A stretch of DNA of 64,000 nucleotides from contig NZ_SIRR01000008.1 of assembly GCF_011634895.1 (NCBI RefSeq), positions 744,001 to 808,000 of the forward strand. Direction: 5' to 3'. Within the stretch, counting starts at the first letter, position 1; every line of letters begins with the position of its first letter. The position numbers and the translations under genes are program-made. A model generated the notes under the pieces. The model saw only the letters and a list, made by a program, of their open reading frames with translations. It did not search any database and had not been told where the DNA came from. Positions 16,914 through 25,229 of the stretch are shown piece by piece. Origin of the DNA: Rheinheimera pleomorphica (lineage in GTDB: Bacteria > Pseudomonadota > Gammaproteobacteria > Enterobacterales > Alteromonadaceae).

Positions 16914-17876
16914 ATGCTACACACTGTTTTTCTCGATGCAGCCTCGATGGGGGATGCCGACCTGAGTGCACTGAATACCGCAGCTCACCCGCTAACCTGC
17001 TATGAGCATACCGAAAGCTCAGCCATAGTAGCGCGGTTGCAGCAGGCCGACATCGCCATTGTCAACAAGGTGGTGCTGGATGGCTGCACACTGTCGCAAC
17101 TGCGGCAGCTGAAACTGATTTGTGTCGCCGCCACCGGCGTAAACAACGTTGATCTTAACGCCGCTAAGCAACTTGGAATCGCCGTGTGTAACGTACGAGG
17201 CTATGCCGACACTGCAGTACCGCAACAGGTATTTGCCTTGTTGCTACAGCTGAGCAATAAGGTGCGGCAATATCACGACGCCGTACTGGCCGGACGCTGG
17301 AGCCAGAGCCCGCATTTTTGCCTGCTGGACTACCCGGTGTTTGAGCTGGCCGGCAAGACGATGCTGATAGTCGGCTACGGGGCCCTAGGCCGCGCGACAG
17401 CCAGGCTGGCACAGGCTTTTGGCATGCAGCTGCTGATAGCCGAACACCCCGGCGCATTACACTGCCGCGACGGACGCACGCCGTTCTTTACCGCGCTGGC
17501 ACAGGCTGATGTGGTATCACTGCATTGTCCGCTGACGCCACAAACCGACCGCTTGTTCAACCAGGATGTGTTTGCCGCGATGAAACCCGGTGCCTTGCTG
17601 ATCAACACCGCCCGCGGTGGCCTTATTGACGAAGTGGCATTATTGCAAGCACTGCAGCAGGGCCAGCTGGGCGGCGCCGCACTCGACGTTCTGACGCAAG
17701 AGCCGCCATCGGCCGACAATGCATTAATTCAGGCCAGGCTACCGCAATTGATTATTACGCCGCATATGGCCTGGGCCAGCACCGAGGCGCGTCAGCGCAT
17801 GGTATTGCAACTGAAAGACAACATTGACGCCTTTTTACGCGGCCAGATACCGCATCAGGTCTGGCCCGCGCTGTGA
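16914..17876 (+). CDS. D-2-hydroxyacid dehydrogenase (glycerate/hydroxypyruvate reductase type)
   Basis: The 320-residue cytosolic enzyme belongs to the D-isomer 2-hydroxyacid dehydrogenases, which reduce 2-keto acids with NAD(P)H. The nucleotide-binding loop is VGYGALGRATARLA. The catalytic residues are present: Arg234 in NTARGGLID, Glu263 in TQEPPS, His284 in TPHMAW. The ATGVNNVDL segment is typical of glycerate dehydrogenases (HprA), which makes hydroxypyruvate or glyoxylate the likely substrate, but this is not settled by sequence. Length is normal for the family. The TPR protein gene follows after 22 bases on the same strand. Confidence 0.87.
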   Translation: MLHTVFLDAASMGDADLSALNTAAHPLTCYEHTESSAIVARLQQADIAIVNKVVLDGCTLSQLRQLKLICVAATGVNNVDLNAAKQLGIAVCNVRGYADTAVPQQVFALLLQLSNKVRQYHDAVLAGRWSQSPHFCLLDYPVFELAGKTMLIVGYGALGRATARLAQAFGMQLLIAEHPGALHCRDGRTPFFTALAQADVVSLHCPLTPQTDRLFNQDVFAAMKPGALLINTARGGLIDEVALLQALQQGQLGGAALDVLTQEPPSADNALIQARLPQLIITPHMAWASTEARQRMVLQLKDNIDAFLRGQIPHQVWPAL

Positions 17877-17898
17877 ATAACCGGTACACTGCGAAAAA

Positions 17899-19953
17899 AT
17901 GATCTCACACACCATTATGCGCCCAGCTATCTTATTGTTTATATTGCTTTTAAGCAGCGTTACAGCCCAAGCGCAATCCCTGCAGCAGCGGCTGACGCAG
18001 GCTAACAGCGAGCCTGAACAAGTCAGTAACCAATTATTGTCGTTACCGGCCACTACCCTCAGTACCGAAGACTATCTGGTGCTGGCCGAAGCCCAGTTGC
18101 GGCTGCGTAACAAAGAAGTGGCCATGGACGCCGCCGGTAAAGCGCTGGACAGCGCCGCCCAGCCCTATGCAAAAGCTTATGCTTACTTACTAAAAGCACA
18201 GATTTACGGCATTTTATACCGTGATACCGCCATTGCTATTACCCAGCTAGAGCAAGCGGAACATCTGTTGCAGCACAGCGAAGATCGCCTCAGTCTGGAG
18301 CTATACAGCGATGTACTGCAAAGCTTTGCCCAGGCCTATAATCAGTTGGGCAATATTCCGCGCGCTTTGCCTTATGCGCAGCGCAGCCTGGCGCTGGCGA
18401 TAAAACAACAAAATGCCGAAGCTGAACTAAAAGCCCGCATTACACTGGGACGCTTAACGCTACAGAACAATGCATATGGCGAAGCCTACCAGCACCTGAA
18501 TCAGGCTTTGACACTGGCCAGCCGGTTACAGGACGATGAAGCGCTGGCCTCTATTCATCTGCGTTTGGGCATGGCGTATCGCAAAATTGAAGACCATAAC
18601 CAGGCGTTGGAGCACCTGCTACTGGCAAAGCAACGTTTTCAGCAACTGCAGCGCCAGGCCAGCTACACTTATACGCTGATTTACATCGGTGAAACCTATC
18701 TGGAAGATGCCGCGACCGCGACACAAGCCGAACAGCATCTTACCGAAGCCCTGCAACTTGCCCGGCAGCAGGAAGACTTACTGCGTGTTGGCATTGCCAC
18801 TCTTGGGCTGGGCCGGTTGGCCGTGTTGCAACAACAGCCAGAGCTGGCACTACAGCATTTTAATGCCGCGCAGCAGCTGTTCCGCCAGCAAAATGTGCAA
18901 ACTTACCTGCAGGAAACTGAGCTGGCGCTGGCAGAGCTATACTTGCAACGCGGCGAACAGACGCTTGCCAGCCATTTGTTGCAGCAGCTGCGCGACCAAA
19001 TACCACAAGCGGCAGTCTACCTGCAGTTACGTTTTCATGAGTTGGCCGCCCGGCTGTTTGCCCAACAGCAACAGTGGTCACAGGCTTATGACAGTTTGCA
19101 GCAAGCCAATACTTTGCGGCTAAACCAGCTGTCTGAGCAGAACACTTTTCAGCTTGGTATTATTAATCAGGGGCTGCAGCAGGCCGCAACAGCGAACCAA
19201 TGGCAAACAGAACTGGCGGCGTTACAGCAGCAGTTACAGCAACAACAAAGCCAGACTAAAGGAGTGCTGCTGGCCTTACTCATTGTGCTGTTAGCACTGC
19301 CGCTAAGCCTGATGTGGCAGCGCCGGCGCTACCGGGCGCAAAGCCCATTGCCGTTATTGCACAGCAGCCACTGGCAACATTTTTGTCAGCGCCTGCAACA
19401 GAGCAACCATCAGCCTCTGAGTTTGCTGGCCTTTACACCGACACAGAGCCAGGCACTGAAGCTGCGCTTTGGCGAGCAGCAGATCCAGCGGCTGTTGCAA
19501 AAGTTCTTACAGCAACTCGATAGCAGCGCCTTACACAGCAGCTGTGTCGATCAGGATGTACTCTGGCTGGCAGTGTATTCTGACGCGGGCGATGTCAACA
19601 AGCTGCAACAGGAACTGGCCCACCGCTTACGGCGACAGCTGCCTGCGGCACTAAGCGAACAACACTTACTCAGCTTACAATTGCCGCTGGCACAGCTGCT
19701 GGACAAACCCTGGCACAGCCATGAGCTTACCGCACTGCGCGAAGCTCTCTGGCTAAGCTGGGCCTTATGCCAGAGCCAGCCGGCAGTAGACAAACTCTGG
19801 CTGGCAACACTGCACAGTACCCACCCCAGAGCCTGTGAGTGGGGCAGCACAGCGGTGCGGCAAGATTTACTCAACGCGATCCGGCTTGGCAGCATACAGC
19901 TGCAATGCAATAACCAGACACTGGCAGCAACGGCTGCCGACAACCTACTGTAA
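17899..19953 (+). CDS. TPR-repeat membrane protein with a degenerate GGDEF domain
   Basis: The 684-residue protein has a signal peptide (about 1-26), then a periplasmic stretch of tetratricopeptide-like repeats at about 40-420 (for example YNQLGNIPRALPYAQRSLAL and LGMAYRKIEDHNQALEHLLL), then a coiled, Gln-rich segment. One membrane helix (GVLLALLIVLLALPLSLMW) is followed by a cytosolic domain of about 200 residues. That domain aligns by eye with GGDEF domains (QPLSLLAF, then RFGEQQIQRLLQKFL), but the active-site loop reads CVDQDVLWLAVY instead of GGDEF, so it should be inactive as a cyclase. A second start six codons in is also possible. Likely a signalling receptor. Confidence 0.78.
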   Translation: MISHTIMRPAILLFILLLSSVTAQAQSLQQRLTQANSEPEQVSNQLLSLPATTLSTEDYLVLAEAQLRLRNKEVAMDAAGKALDSAAQPYAKAYAYLLKAQIYGILYRDTAIAITQLEQAEHLLQHSEDRLSLELYSDVLQSFAQAYNQLGNIPRALPYAQRSLALAIKQQNAEAELKARITLGRLTLQNNAYGEAYQHLNQALTLASRLQDDEALASIHLRLGMAYRKIEDHNQALEHLLLAKQRFQQLQRQASYTYTLIYIGETYLEDAATATQAEQHLTEALQLARQQEDLLRVGIATLGLGRLAVLQQQPELALQHFNAAQQLFRQQNVQTYLQETELALAELYLQRGEQTLASHLLQQLRDQIPQAAVYLQLRFHELAARLFAQQQQWSQAYDSLQQANTLRLNQLSEQNTFQLGIINQGLQQAATANQWQTELAALQQQLQQQQSQTKGVLLALLIVLLALPLSLMWQRRRYRAQSPLPLLHSSHWQHFCQRLQQSNHQPLSLLAFTPTQSQALKLRFGEQQIQRLLQKFLQQLDSSALHSSCVDQDVLWLAVYSDAGDVNKLQQELAHRLRRQLPAALSEQHLLSLQLPLAQLLDKPWHSHELTALREALWLSWALCQSQPAVDKLWLATLHSTHPRACEWGSTAVRQDLLNAIRLGSIQLQCNNQTLAATAADNLL

Positions 19954-20775
19954 TTGTAGCTGCTGCGGTACGCTAAACTGCATGGCTTTGCCGGTTTTCG
20001 GGCAGGTAAACGCCAGGCTAACCGCTTGCAGCGCCAGACCGGCGCTATCTTTATTGTGCTGGCCATATTGCGGATCGCCCATTACCGGATAACCGGCAGC
20101 GGCAAAATGCCGGCGGATTTGATGCTTGCGGCCGCTAATCAGCTTAATATCCAGCCAGCTTTGGCCGCTGCTGCTATCCAACTGGCGTAGGCTAAATTGG
20201 GTACGGCAAGCTTTACCATCCAGCGGCAAGGTTAGCTCACCTTGCTGTAATAAACTGTCCGGCAACTGGCCTTTAACCCGGATCAGGTAACGCTTATCTA
20301 TTTGCTGCGCCGCGATCAGTTTACTAAAAGCGGCCGCCATCGCTTTAGTGTGCGCAATCAGCATGATGCCGCTGGCCTCGCGGTCCAGCCGGTGCAGTAA
20401 AAACACCTGACGTTTAGCCGCAAAATGCTGCTCTGCTGCACGCAGCAACGACAAATGATCGCCCCACTCATTGCCTTGAGACAACATAGCGGCAGGTTTA
20501 AACCAGACACTATAGTGTTGCTGGTCGCTCAACAACACTGGTGCGTCACAGCTACGACTAAGTAAATCATCATCATAATGCAGCACCAGTTGCTGGCCAT
20601 TTTGCAACAGGGTTTGTGCACGGCGCAGCCGCTTTTGTGGCTTAGTGCCCAGCAATACCGCGCCTTTGCTCATCGCATCTTTTAAGCGGCCTTTGGACAA
20701 TTCCGGCACCGCCTGACTGAGCAAATCAATAGCCGTTATGCTGTGTTGCGCCACCACCGTGCGTACCAGTTTCAT
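19945..20775 (-). CDS. RluA-family pseudouridine synthase
   Basis: The protein of about 276 residues converts uridine to pseudouridine in RNA. It contains the RluA-family motif HRLDREASG, whose Asp is the nucleophile, and the later motif SGRKHQIRRHFAAAGYPVMGD. The N-terminal 60 residues look S4-like (SKGRLKDAMSKGAVLL). The target RNA cannot be told from sequence; it is distinct from the clear RluA farther on. Its stop region overlaps the convergent TPR gene by nine bases. I prefer the start at 20773-20775 because AAAGGA lies about ten bases upstream; a start four codons earlier has no usable ribosome site. Confidence 0.85.
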   Translation of the reverse strand: MKLVRTVVAQHSITAIDLLSQAVPELSKGRLKDAMSKGAVLLGTKPQKRLRRAQTLLQNGQQLVLHYDDDLLSRSCDAPVLLSDQQHYSVWFKPAAMLSQGNEWGDHLSLLRAAEQHFAAKRQVFLLHRLDREASGIMLIAHTKAMAAAFSKLIAAQQIDKRYLIRVKGQLPDSLLQQGELTLPLDGKACRTQFSLRQLDSSSGQSWLDIKLISGRKHQIRRHFAAAGYPVMGDPQYGQHNKDSAGLALQAVSLAFTCPKTGKAMQFSVPQQLQLQ

Positions 20776-20860
20776 TGCTTTACACATCCTTTACGTTGAA
20801 GTTCAGCCAAAATTCATCCCGCCAGCCTGTAATAGTATCAAAGCAACCGGAGATACCGTT

Positions 20861-21514
20861 ATGAAAAAAATCAACCTACTGCTAGCGGGCATACTATGTT
20901 GTGTTGTGTCATTACCGGGCCAGGCCAATGACAGCATTGCCATTACTAACGAAACACACTCTACTGCAGCTATCAGCCTGAAACACAATAAAAGCGCTGT
21001 TGTGAGCAGTCAGGGCTACCAGAGCCATGTTTGGTTTCATAGTATTAGCCTGCATCTCAGCGGCGATCGCAACGCTAATGGCTATTACCACCGCCTGGAA
21101 ATTGAGCTTGATGCCGACACCAGCGAGCACTATCAGCCGGTATTTGCCGAATTCAGTTTACTGCCCAGCTATGGCGACGAACGTGTTTTTTACACCAGCA
21201 GCATTTTTGAACTGTACCGGCAAAGCGCCGATGATTGGCTGGCGATAGATACAGTGCTGCAAAGTCAGTTTGCCGCCGATGAGTACTTACTGACGGTACG
21301 GCTGTACGATGCAGACACCGGCTACCTGCTGGCCGAGCTGTCTGGTTTTGACGATGCAAACCTGGATTTACTGGCGCTGGAAGACGTAAACCGGGATCGC
21401 CATGTCAACAGCAGTACCACTGTCGCCGTAGCCGCCGGGGGTACTGGCATCTTAAGCCTGCTGGCATTATGCTTAGTGTTTGGCTTGGGTCGCTATTACC
21501 GCGTGCGGGGTTAA
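20861..21514 (+). CDS. Exported protein with GlyGly-CTERM-like tail (choice-of-anchor H-like)
   Basis: The 217-residue protein has a signal peptide (residues 1-21, ending GQAND) and a C-terminal tail with AAGGTG, a hydrophobic helix and a basic end (YYRVRG). This resembles the GlyGly-CTERM signal processed by rhombosortase before type II secretion. The middle has a DRNANGYYHRLEIELDADT segment, as in choice-of-anchor H proteins; I recall this family but have not compared it. CGGAGA precedes the chosen ATG, and longer in-frame starts lack a signal peptide. The stop directly abuts the next start, so it is coupled to the transglutaminase-like gene. Confidence 0.68.
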   Translation: MKKINLLLAGILCCVVSLPGQANDSIAITNETHSTAAISLKHNKSAVVSSQGYQSHVWFHSISLHLSGDRNANGYYHRLEIELDADTSEHYQPVFAEFSLLPSYGDERVFYTSSIFELYRQSADDWLAIDTVLQSQFAADEYLLTVRLYDADTGYLLAELSGFDDANLDLLALEDVNRDRHVNSSTTVAVAAGGTGILSLLALCLVFGLGRYYRVRG

Positions 21515-22435
21515 ATGAGAAGCTTGCTGCTGATGTTATGCTGCCTGGCACTACCTTTGAGTGCGGCGCCGCTGCGCCTGCAACTGCAGCAACAGGACGC
21601 TCAACTACTATTCCGTTATCAGTTTGATATTGCCGGTGCGCCGCAGCAGTTGGCGTTTAATATTGATAACGCCAGCCTGAACAATCATTTCCGTCAGTTC
21701 CGGGCGTTTAAAGCGGCATTGTTACAGCAATATCTGTGGCGCGATCTGCGGGCACATGTTGCCCGCTACCCCACGGCCAAACTTAGCCGCCTGCCCGGTA
21801 ACACGGTACTGCGCTACCGGCTACAGGCGCCGACAGAGCTGGCCGCACAGCTGGATAGCGAACTCCAACAACTCCTGCAACAGCAAACTGACGCCTATCT
21901 ACAGCGGGAATATTATTACCAACTCGGTTTACCCTGGGGCGAGCAGGTGATCGTACCGGACCATCAGCGTCTGATGCAGGACAGCCTGACAGCGCTGTTG
22001 CCGGTAGCCAACGCCCTGCACCCCAAGTTAGTTAACATGACGCTACGCCAGTCGCTGGCTTATATCAGCCACTGGTTGCAACAAATTCCGTATCAGGATT
22101 TATCTGACCGCCAACGCTCTGCCGGTGCCAGTTTCAGCCCACCGCTAAAGCTACTGCAGGAAAACCGCGGCGATTGTGACAGTAAAACCGTGTTGTTGGC
22201 CGCATTAATCAGAATGTTATTACCGGATGTAAAACTGGCGATTATTTATCTGCCGCAACATGCCATGCTGGCGGCACACTTACCGTTGCAAGCCGATGAC
22301 AGCAGCGTAACCTTAGACGGTCGTGAATATCTGCTGCTTGACCCAACGGGGCCGGCACTGCTGGCTCCGGGGCAAATCAGCCCGGAGTACCGCATTTACA
22401 CCCACAACGCTCAGTTTGCTTATCGGTTACTCTGA
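21515..22435 (+). CDS. Secreted transglutaminase-like protein
   Basis: The 306-residue protein has a signal peptide (1-17, ending PLSAA). Its C-terminal third has the transglutaminase/papain-like triad: Cys221 in NRGDCDSKT, His249 in PQHAMLA and Asp276 in LLLDPTGP. Such domains act as cysteine proteases or peptide amidases, or cross-link proteins; which applies here is unknown. The N-terminal two thirds are Gln/Leu-rich and helical. It begins on the base after the stop of the anchored protein gene, so the two are almost certainly co-translated, and it may process that partner (inference). Its 3' end overlaps the convergent sensor gene by nine bases. Confidence 0.75.
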   Translation: MRSLLLMLCCLALPLSAAPLRLQLQQQDAQLLFRYQFDIAGAPQQLAFNIDNASLNNHFRQFRAFKAALLQQYLWRDLRAHVARYPTAKLSRLPGNTVLRYRLQAPTELAAQLDSELQQLLQQQTDAYLQREYYYQLGLPWGEQVIVPDHQRLMQDSLTALLPVANALHPKLVNMTLRQSLAYISHWLQQIPYQDLSDRQRSAGASFSPPLKLLQENRGDCDSKTVLLAALIRMLLPDVKLAIIYLPQHAMLAAHLPLQADDSSVTLDGREYLLLDPTGPALLAPGQISPEYRIYTHNAQFAYRLL

Positions 22436-23497
22436 GGTTTTTGTCAGCTTTACCAGCCTGGCGATCTTGTCAAACACCTCGGCCCAGCCCGACGGCACAT
22501 GACGTACACCCTGTAACTGGCCTTGCTCCAGCCGATCTATATGGATCAGCAAACGGTTAAGCGGTGATAAGGTACGGCGCCGGTAACGATATTGCAGCGC
22601 CAGCAACAGCAGTAACATTAAAGTGGCATAGCTAAGCCAGTGCCAGATAAAATCGGCCAGACCGGCAGCAAACAGGCTGGTTTTTTGTTCCAACAGCCCC
22701 AGCGACCAGGGCATGGTACGCAGCCGCTGAATTTGCAGCAGATGCTCATTAATACTTTGCAGCGCTGACGACGTAGAACTGCTAATGACCTCGCCGGACT
22801 GATCCAGCAGCATAAACTCGGTATTGGCGTGTTGCTGATACATAGGTGCCAGCATCGGTTGCAACGCCAGGGCAAACACAAAACGGCCAAGTTTTTTATC
22901 ATCGGCATACAATGGCAGGCTAACGGCGGCTTGCTGTGATAAGAACTCACTATAAAACACCAGCTCACGCTCGTAGGACGGCTCAGTGCCGGTATTTTCA
23001 TGCCACTGCAACAGCTGATCAGCAATATAATCAGACCACTTGGGCTGGCCGTTGTAAACAAACCCCTGCTCAGAGATATAATACATCCCTACCAGATGAG
23101 GTTGAGCCTGTTGTGCCAGCTCAAAATAGGGTTGCAACTGATACAGCATCATCAGCTCCGGTTGGGTAGTCCCATCCGCCGCCACGACCCTGACCTGCAC
23201 CGTCTGGCCACTGTTTAACTGCAGCAGCGGTAACAGTGTCTCATTCGGCACAGCCTGCAGGGTTAGCGTCAGTTTTGCCAGTGCTGCGCGGCGTACGGCT
23301 TCACCAAATGCCAGTACAGGGGCAAATTCAGCATCCAGCTGATTACTCACCGCCAGTAAGCGCTGCTTGGTTTGCGTCACTCTCGCCTCAACACTGCGCA
23401 GATAATGCAGTGTTGCCCCCAGGCTGGCTAACAGTAACAGCAGCACTGTGCCAAACACTGCAGTACGGCGATATTCATAATAAACCGGATTTTTCAT
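22427..23497 (-). CDS. Orphan membrane sensor protein with periplasmic Cache-like domain
   Basis: The 356-residue protein has a membrane segment at about 13-35, a long periplasmic region at 36-275, a second segment near 278-300 and a short cytosolic HAMP-like tail (LSPLNRLLIHIDRLEQGQ). The periplasmic part has Cache-like features (VGMYYISEQGFVYNG, AAVSLPLYADDKKLGRFVF). No kinase, GGDEF, EAL or chemoreceptor domain follows, so it lacks a visible output. I chose the start at 23495-23497 because AAAGGAG precedes it. It may pass signals to a partner through the HAMP-like tail, or be a truncated receptor; neither is proven. Confidence 0.68.
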   Translation of the reverse strand: MKNPVYYEYRRTAVFGTVLLLLLASLGATLHYLRSVEARVTQTKQRLLAVSNQLDAEFAPVLAFGEAVRRAALAKLTLTLQAVPNETLLPLLQLNSGQTVQVRVVAADGTTQPELMMLYQLQPYFELAQQAQPHLVGMYYISEQGFVYNGQPKWSDYIADQLLQWHENTGTEPSYERELVFYSEFLSQQAAVSLPLYADDKKLGRFVFALALQPMLAPMYQQHANTEFMLLDQSGEVISSSTSSALQSINEHLLQIQRLRTMPWSLGLLEQKTSLFAAGLADFIWHWLSYATLMLLLLLALQYRYRRRTLSPLNRLLIHIDRLEQGQLQGVRHVPSGWAEVFDKIARLVKLTKTSE

Positions 23498-23598
23498 GCA
23501 ACTCCTTTTGCACACCCTAATGGATTTGACGTAAACAATGGCCAAGAAAGCCTAGTTGACGATGCAAATTAATCAACCAGGCCATTCAGATTAGCAGC

Positions 23599-24990
23599 TT
23601 ACAGATTAGCTTCCGCAAACGAGGCTAACCGGCTGCGCACCACCCCATTGAGGTTGATGGTAGTACTGCCTTCAAAGTTTTTAAAACGCTCAACAATATA
23701 GGTCAGCCCGGAGGTGACCGCCGTTAAATAATTGCTATCAATTTGTGAAAGATTACCAGAGCATATCAGCTTTGTGCCTTCTCCGCAGCGGGTAATAATG
23801 GTTTTTAACTGGGCGGCGCTTAAATTTTGGCACTCGTCCAGAATAACAATGGCATTTTGAATGCTGCGGCCACGCATAAAGTTAACCGACTTAAACTGAA
23901 TATTGGCTTTCTCCATAATGTAATTGACGCTGGCATGCGGGTGTTCATCGGTTTTGTGCAGCACTTCCAGTGAGTCGGTGATCGCGGCCAGCCAGGGCGC
24001 CATTTTTTCTTCTTCAGTACCGGGTAAAAACCCTATCGATTCGGCAATCTCCGGCGTGTTGCGGGTAACAATTACCTTGTCGTATACGCCTTTTTCAATC
24101 ACCAGCTCCAGTGCCGCCGCCAGCGCGATTAGGGTTTTGCCACAACCGGCCGGCCCGGTCAGGATCACCAGATCCATGTTCGGGTCCAGCAGCGCCTGCA
24201 GCGCCATGGCCTGATAAATATTTTTCGGATGTATACCCCAGGCATGCCGATGCATTAAGCGCTCGTAGCCAAAGTCCAGAATGCGGATTTCTTTGTCGGT
24301 AATGGCCGTCACCTTACCGGCAAAGCCTTCGGCTTCGTCAATCAGGTATTCGTTGATATAGGCATTGGGTAACACGCTGCGGTTAACATAGTGAAAGGTT
24401 TCCCGGCCTTCATTTTCACTGCGGCATTCCCCCACCTGGCTCCAAAAATCACCGGGAAATTTGTAATAGCCTTTATATAAAAAGCGCACATCATCAATCA
24501 GCTGATCGGTACGGTAATCTTCTACCAGCTTTAAGCCGGCGCCTTTGGCTTTCAGCCGCATATTAATGTCTTTGGTAACCAATATTACCTTGATCGGGCT
24601 TTTTTCCCGCTGCAAATATAGCGCGGTATTAATAATAAGGTGGTCATTTTCACCGCCGGGCAGGCCGGGTATTTCATCAGTAATATGATGATCATTAACA
24701 ATAAATAAATGGCCGCCCGGTTTCTGCTCGCCCGAGCGCGGCATCGCGACGCCCTGTAACATTTGCTCTGGTGAGGCATCTTTTAGCACATCTTCCAATG
24801 CCCGAATGGCAACCCGGGCATCGCGGCTAACGTCTTTATTGCGGTCTTTAATATGGTCCAGTTCTTCCAACACCGTCATCGGTATTACCACGTCGTGTTC
24901 TTGAAAGTTCAGGAAGGCAAAAGGTTCGTGTAGCAGAATGTTGGTGTCGAGTACGTAGATTTTCTTTTCTTTACTTTTTCTTCGCGCCAT
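23599..24990 (-). CDS. PhoH family ATPase with PIN domain
   Basis: The 463-residue cytosolic protein starts with a PIN nuclease-like domain (YVLDTNILLHEP, with Asp15, and VLEELDHIKD), followed by a PhoH ATPase domain with Walker A (GPAGCGKTLIA, around residue 280) and Walker B (VILDECQN). The combination is the PhoH2/YlaK type, associated in related systems with RNA unwinding and cleavage. I chose the ATG at 24988-24990 because GAGGAGA lies directly upstream; the open frame extends 129 codons further but that part is not protein-like. A hairpin sits in its 5' leader. Monocistronic. Confidence 0.87.
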   Translation of the reverse strand: MARRKSKEKKIYVLDTNILLHEPFAFLNFQEHDVVIPMTVLEELDHIKDRNKDVSRDARVAIRALEDVLKDASPEQMLQGVAMPRSGEQKPGGHLFIVNDHHITDEIPGLPGGENDHLIINTALYLQREKSPIKVILVTKDINMRLKAKGAGLKLVEDYRTDQLIDDVRFLYKGYYKFPGDFWSQVGECRSENEGRETFHYVNRSVLPNAYINEYLIDEAEGFAGKVTAITDKEIRILDFGYERLMHRHAWGIHPKNIYQAMALQALLDPNMDLVILTGPAGCGKTLIALAAALELVIEKGVYDKVIVTRNTPEIAESIGFLPGTEEEKMAPWLAAITDSLEVLHKTDEHPHASVNYIMEKANIQFKSVNFMRGRSIQNAIVILDECQNLSAAQLKTIITRCGEGTKLICSGNLSQIDSNYLTAVTSGLTYIVERFKNFEGSTTINLNGVVRSRLASFAEANL

Positions 24991-25009
24991 ACGGCTCTCC
25001 TCTTCGCCT

Positions 25010-25032
25010 GGCGCAGGCCTGTTACCTGCGCC
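25010..25032 (-). promoter_or_regulatory. Hairpin in the 5' leader of the PhoH gene
   Basis: GGCGCAGG (25010-25017) pairs exactly with CCTGCGCC (25025-25032) around a seven-base loop. It lies 19 bases upstream of the PhoH start codon, just before the GAGGAGA ribosome site. It could stabilise the message, influence initiation, or act as a weak transcription stop without a T-run. No function is shown. Confidence 0.45.
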
Positions 25033-25229
25033 GTAAACTAAGCATAGTGCAACTGCTATACTTTGCCTGCGCTTTTGCTGACATTTGCATAGCCGCGCTT
25101 CAACTACAGTGCCGTGGTGGTATGGCAATTTGATGACACAACAGCAGCGCAAATTTAGCTGTAATTCCGGATGCAGCAGGCGCAGATTCCTAGTACCATA
25201 GCGCCCCCAAATTAGCTGAAGGGTACAAG

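Noticed and set aside
19551..20066. Open frame of 171 codons on the minus strand
   Set aside because: Spans the opposite strand of the TPR gene and runs into the pseudouridine synthase in another frame; Ser/Cys-rich shadow.
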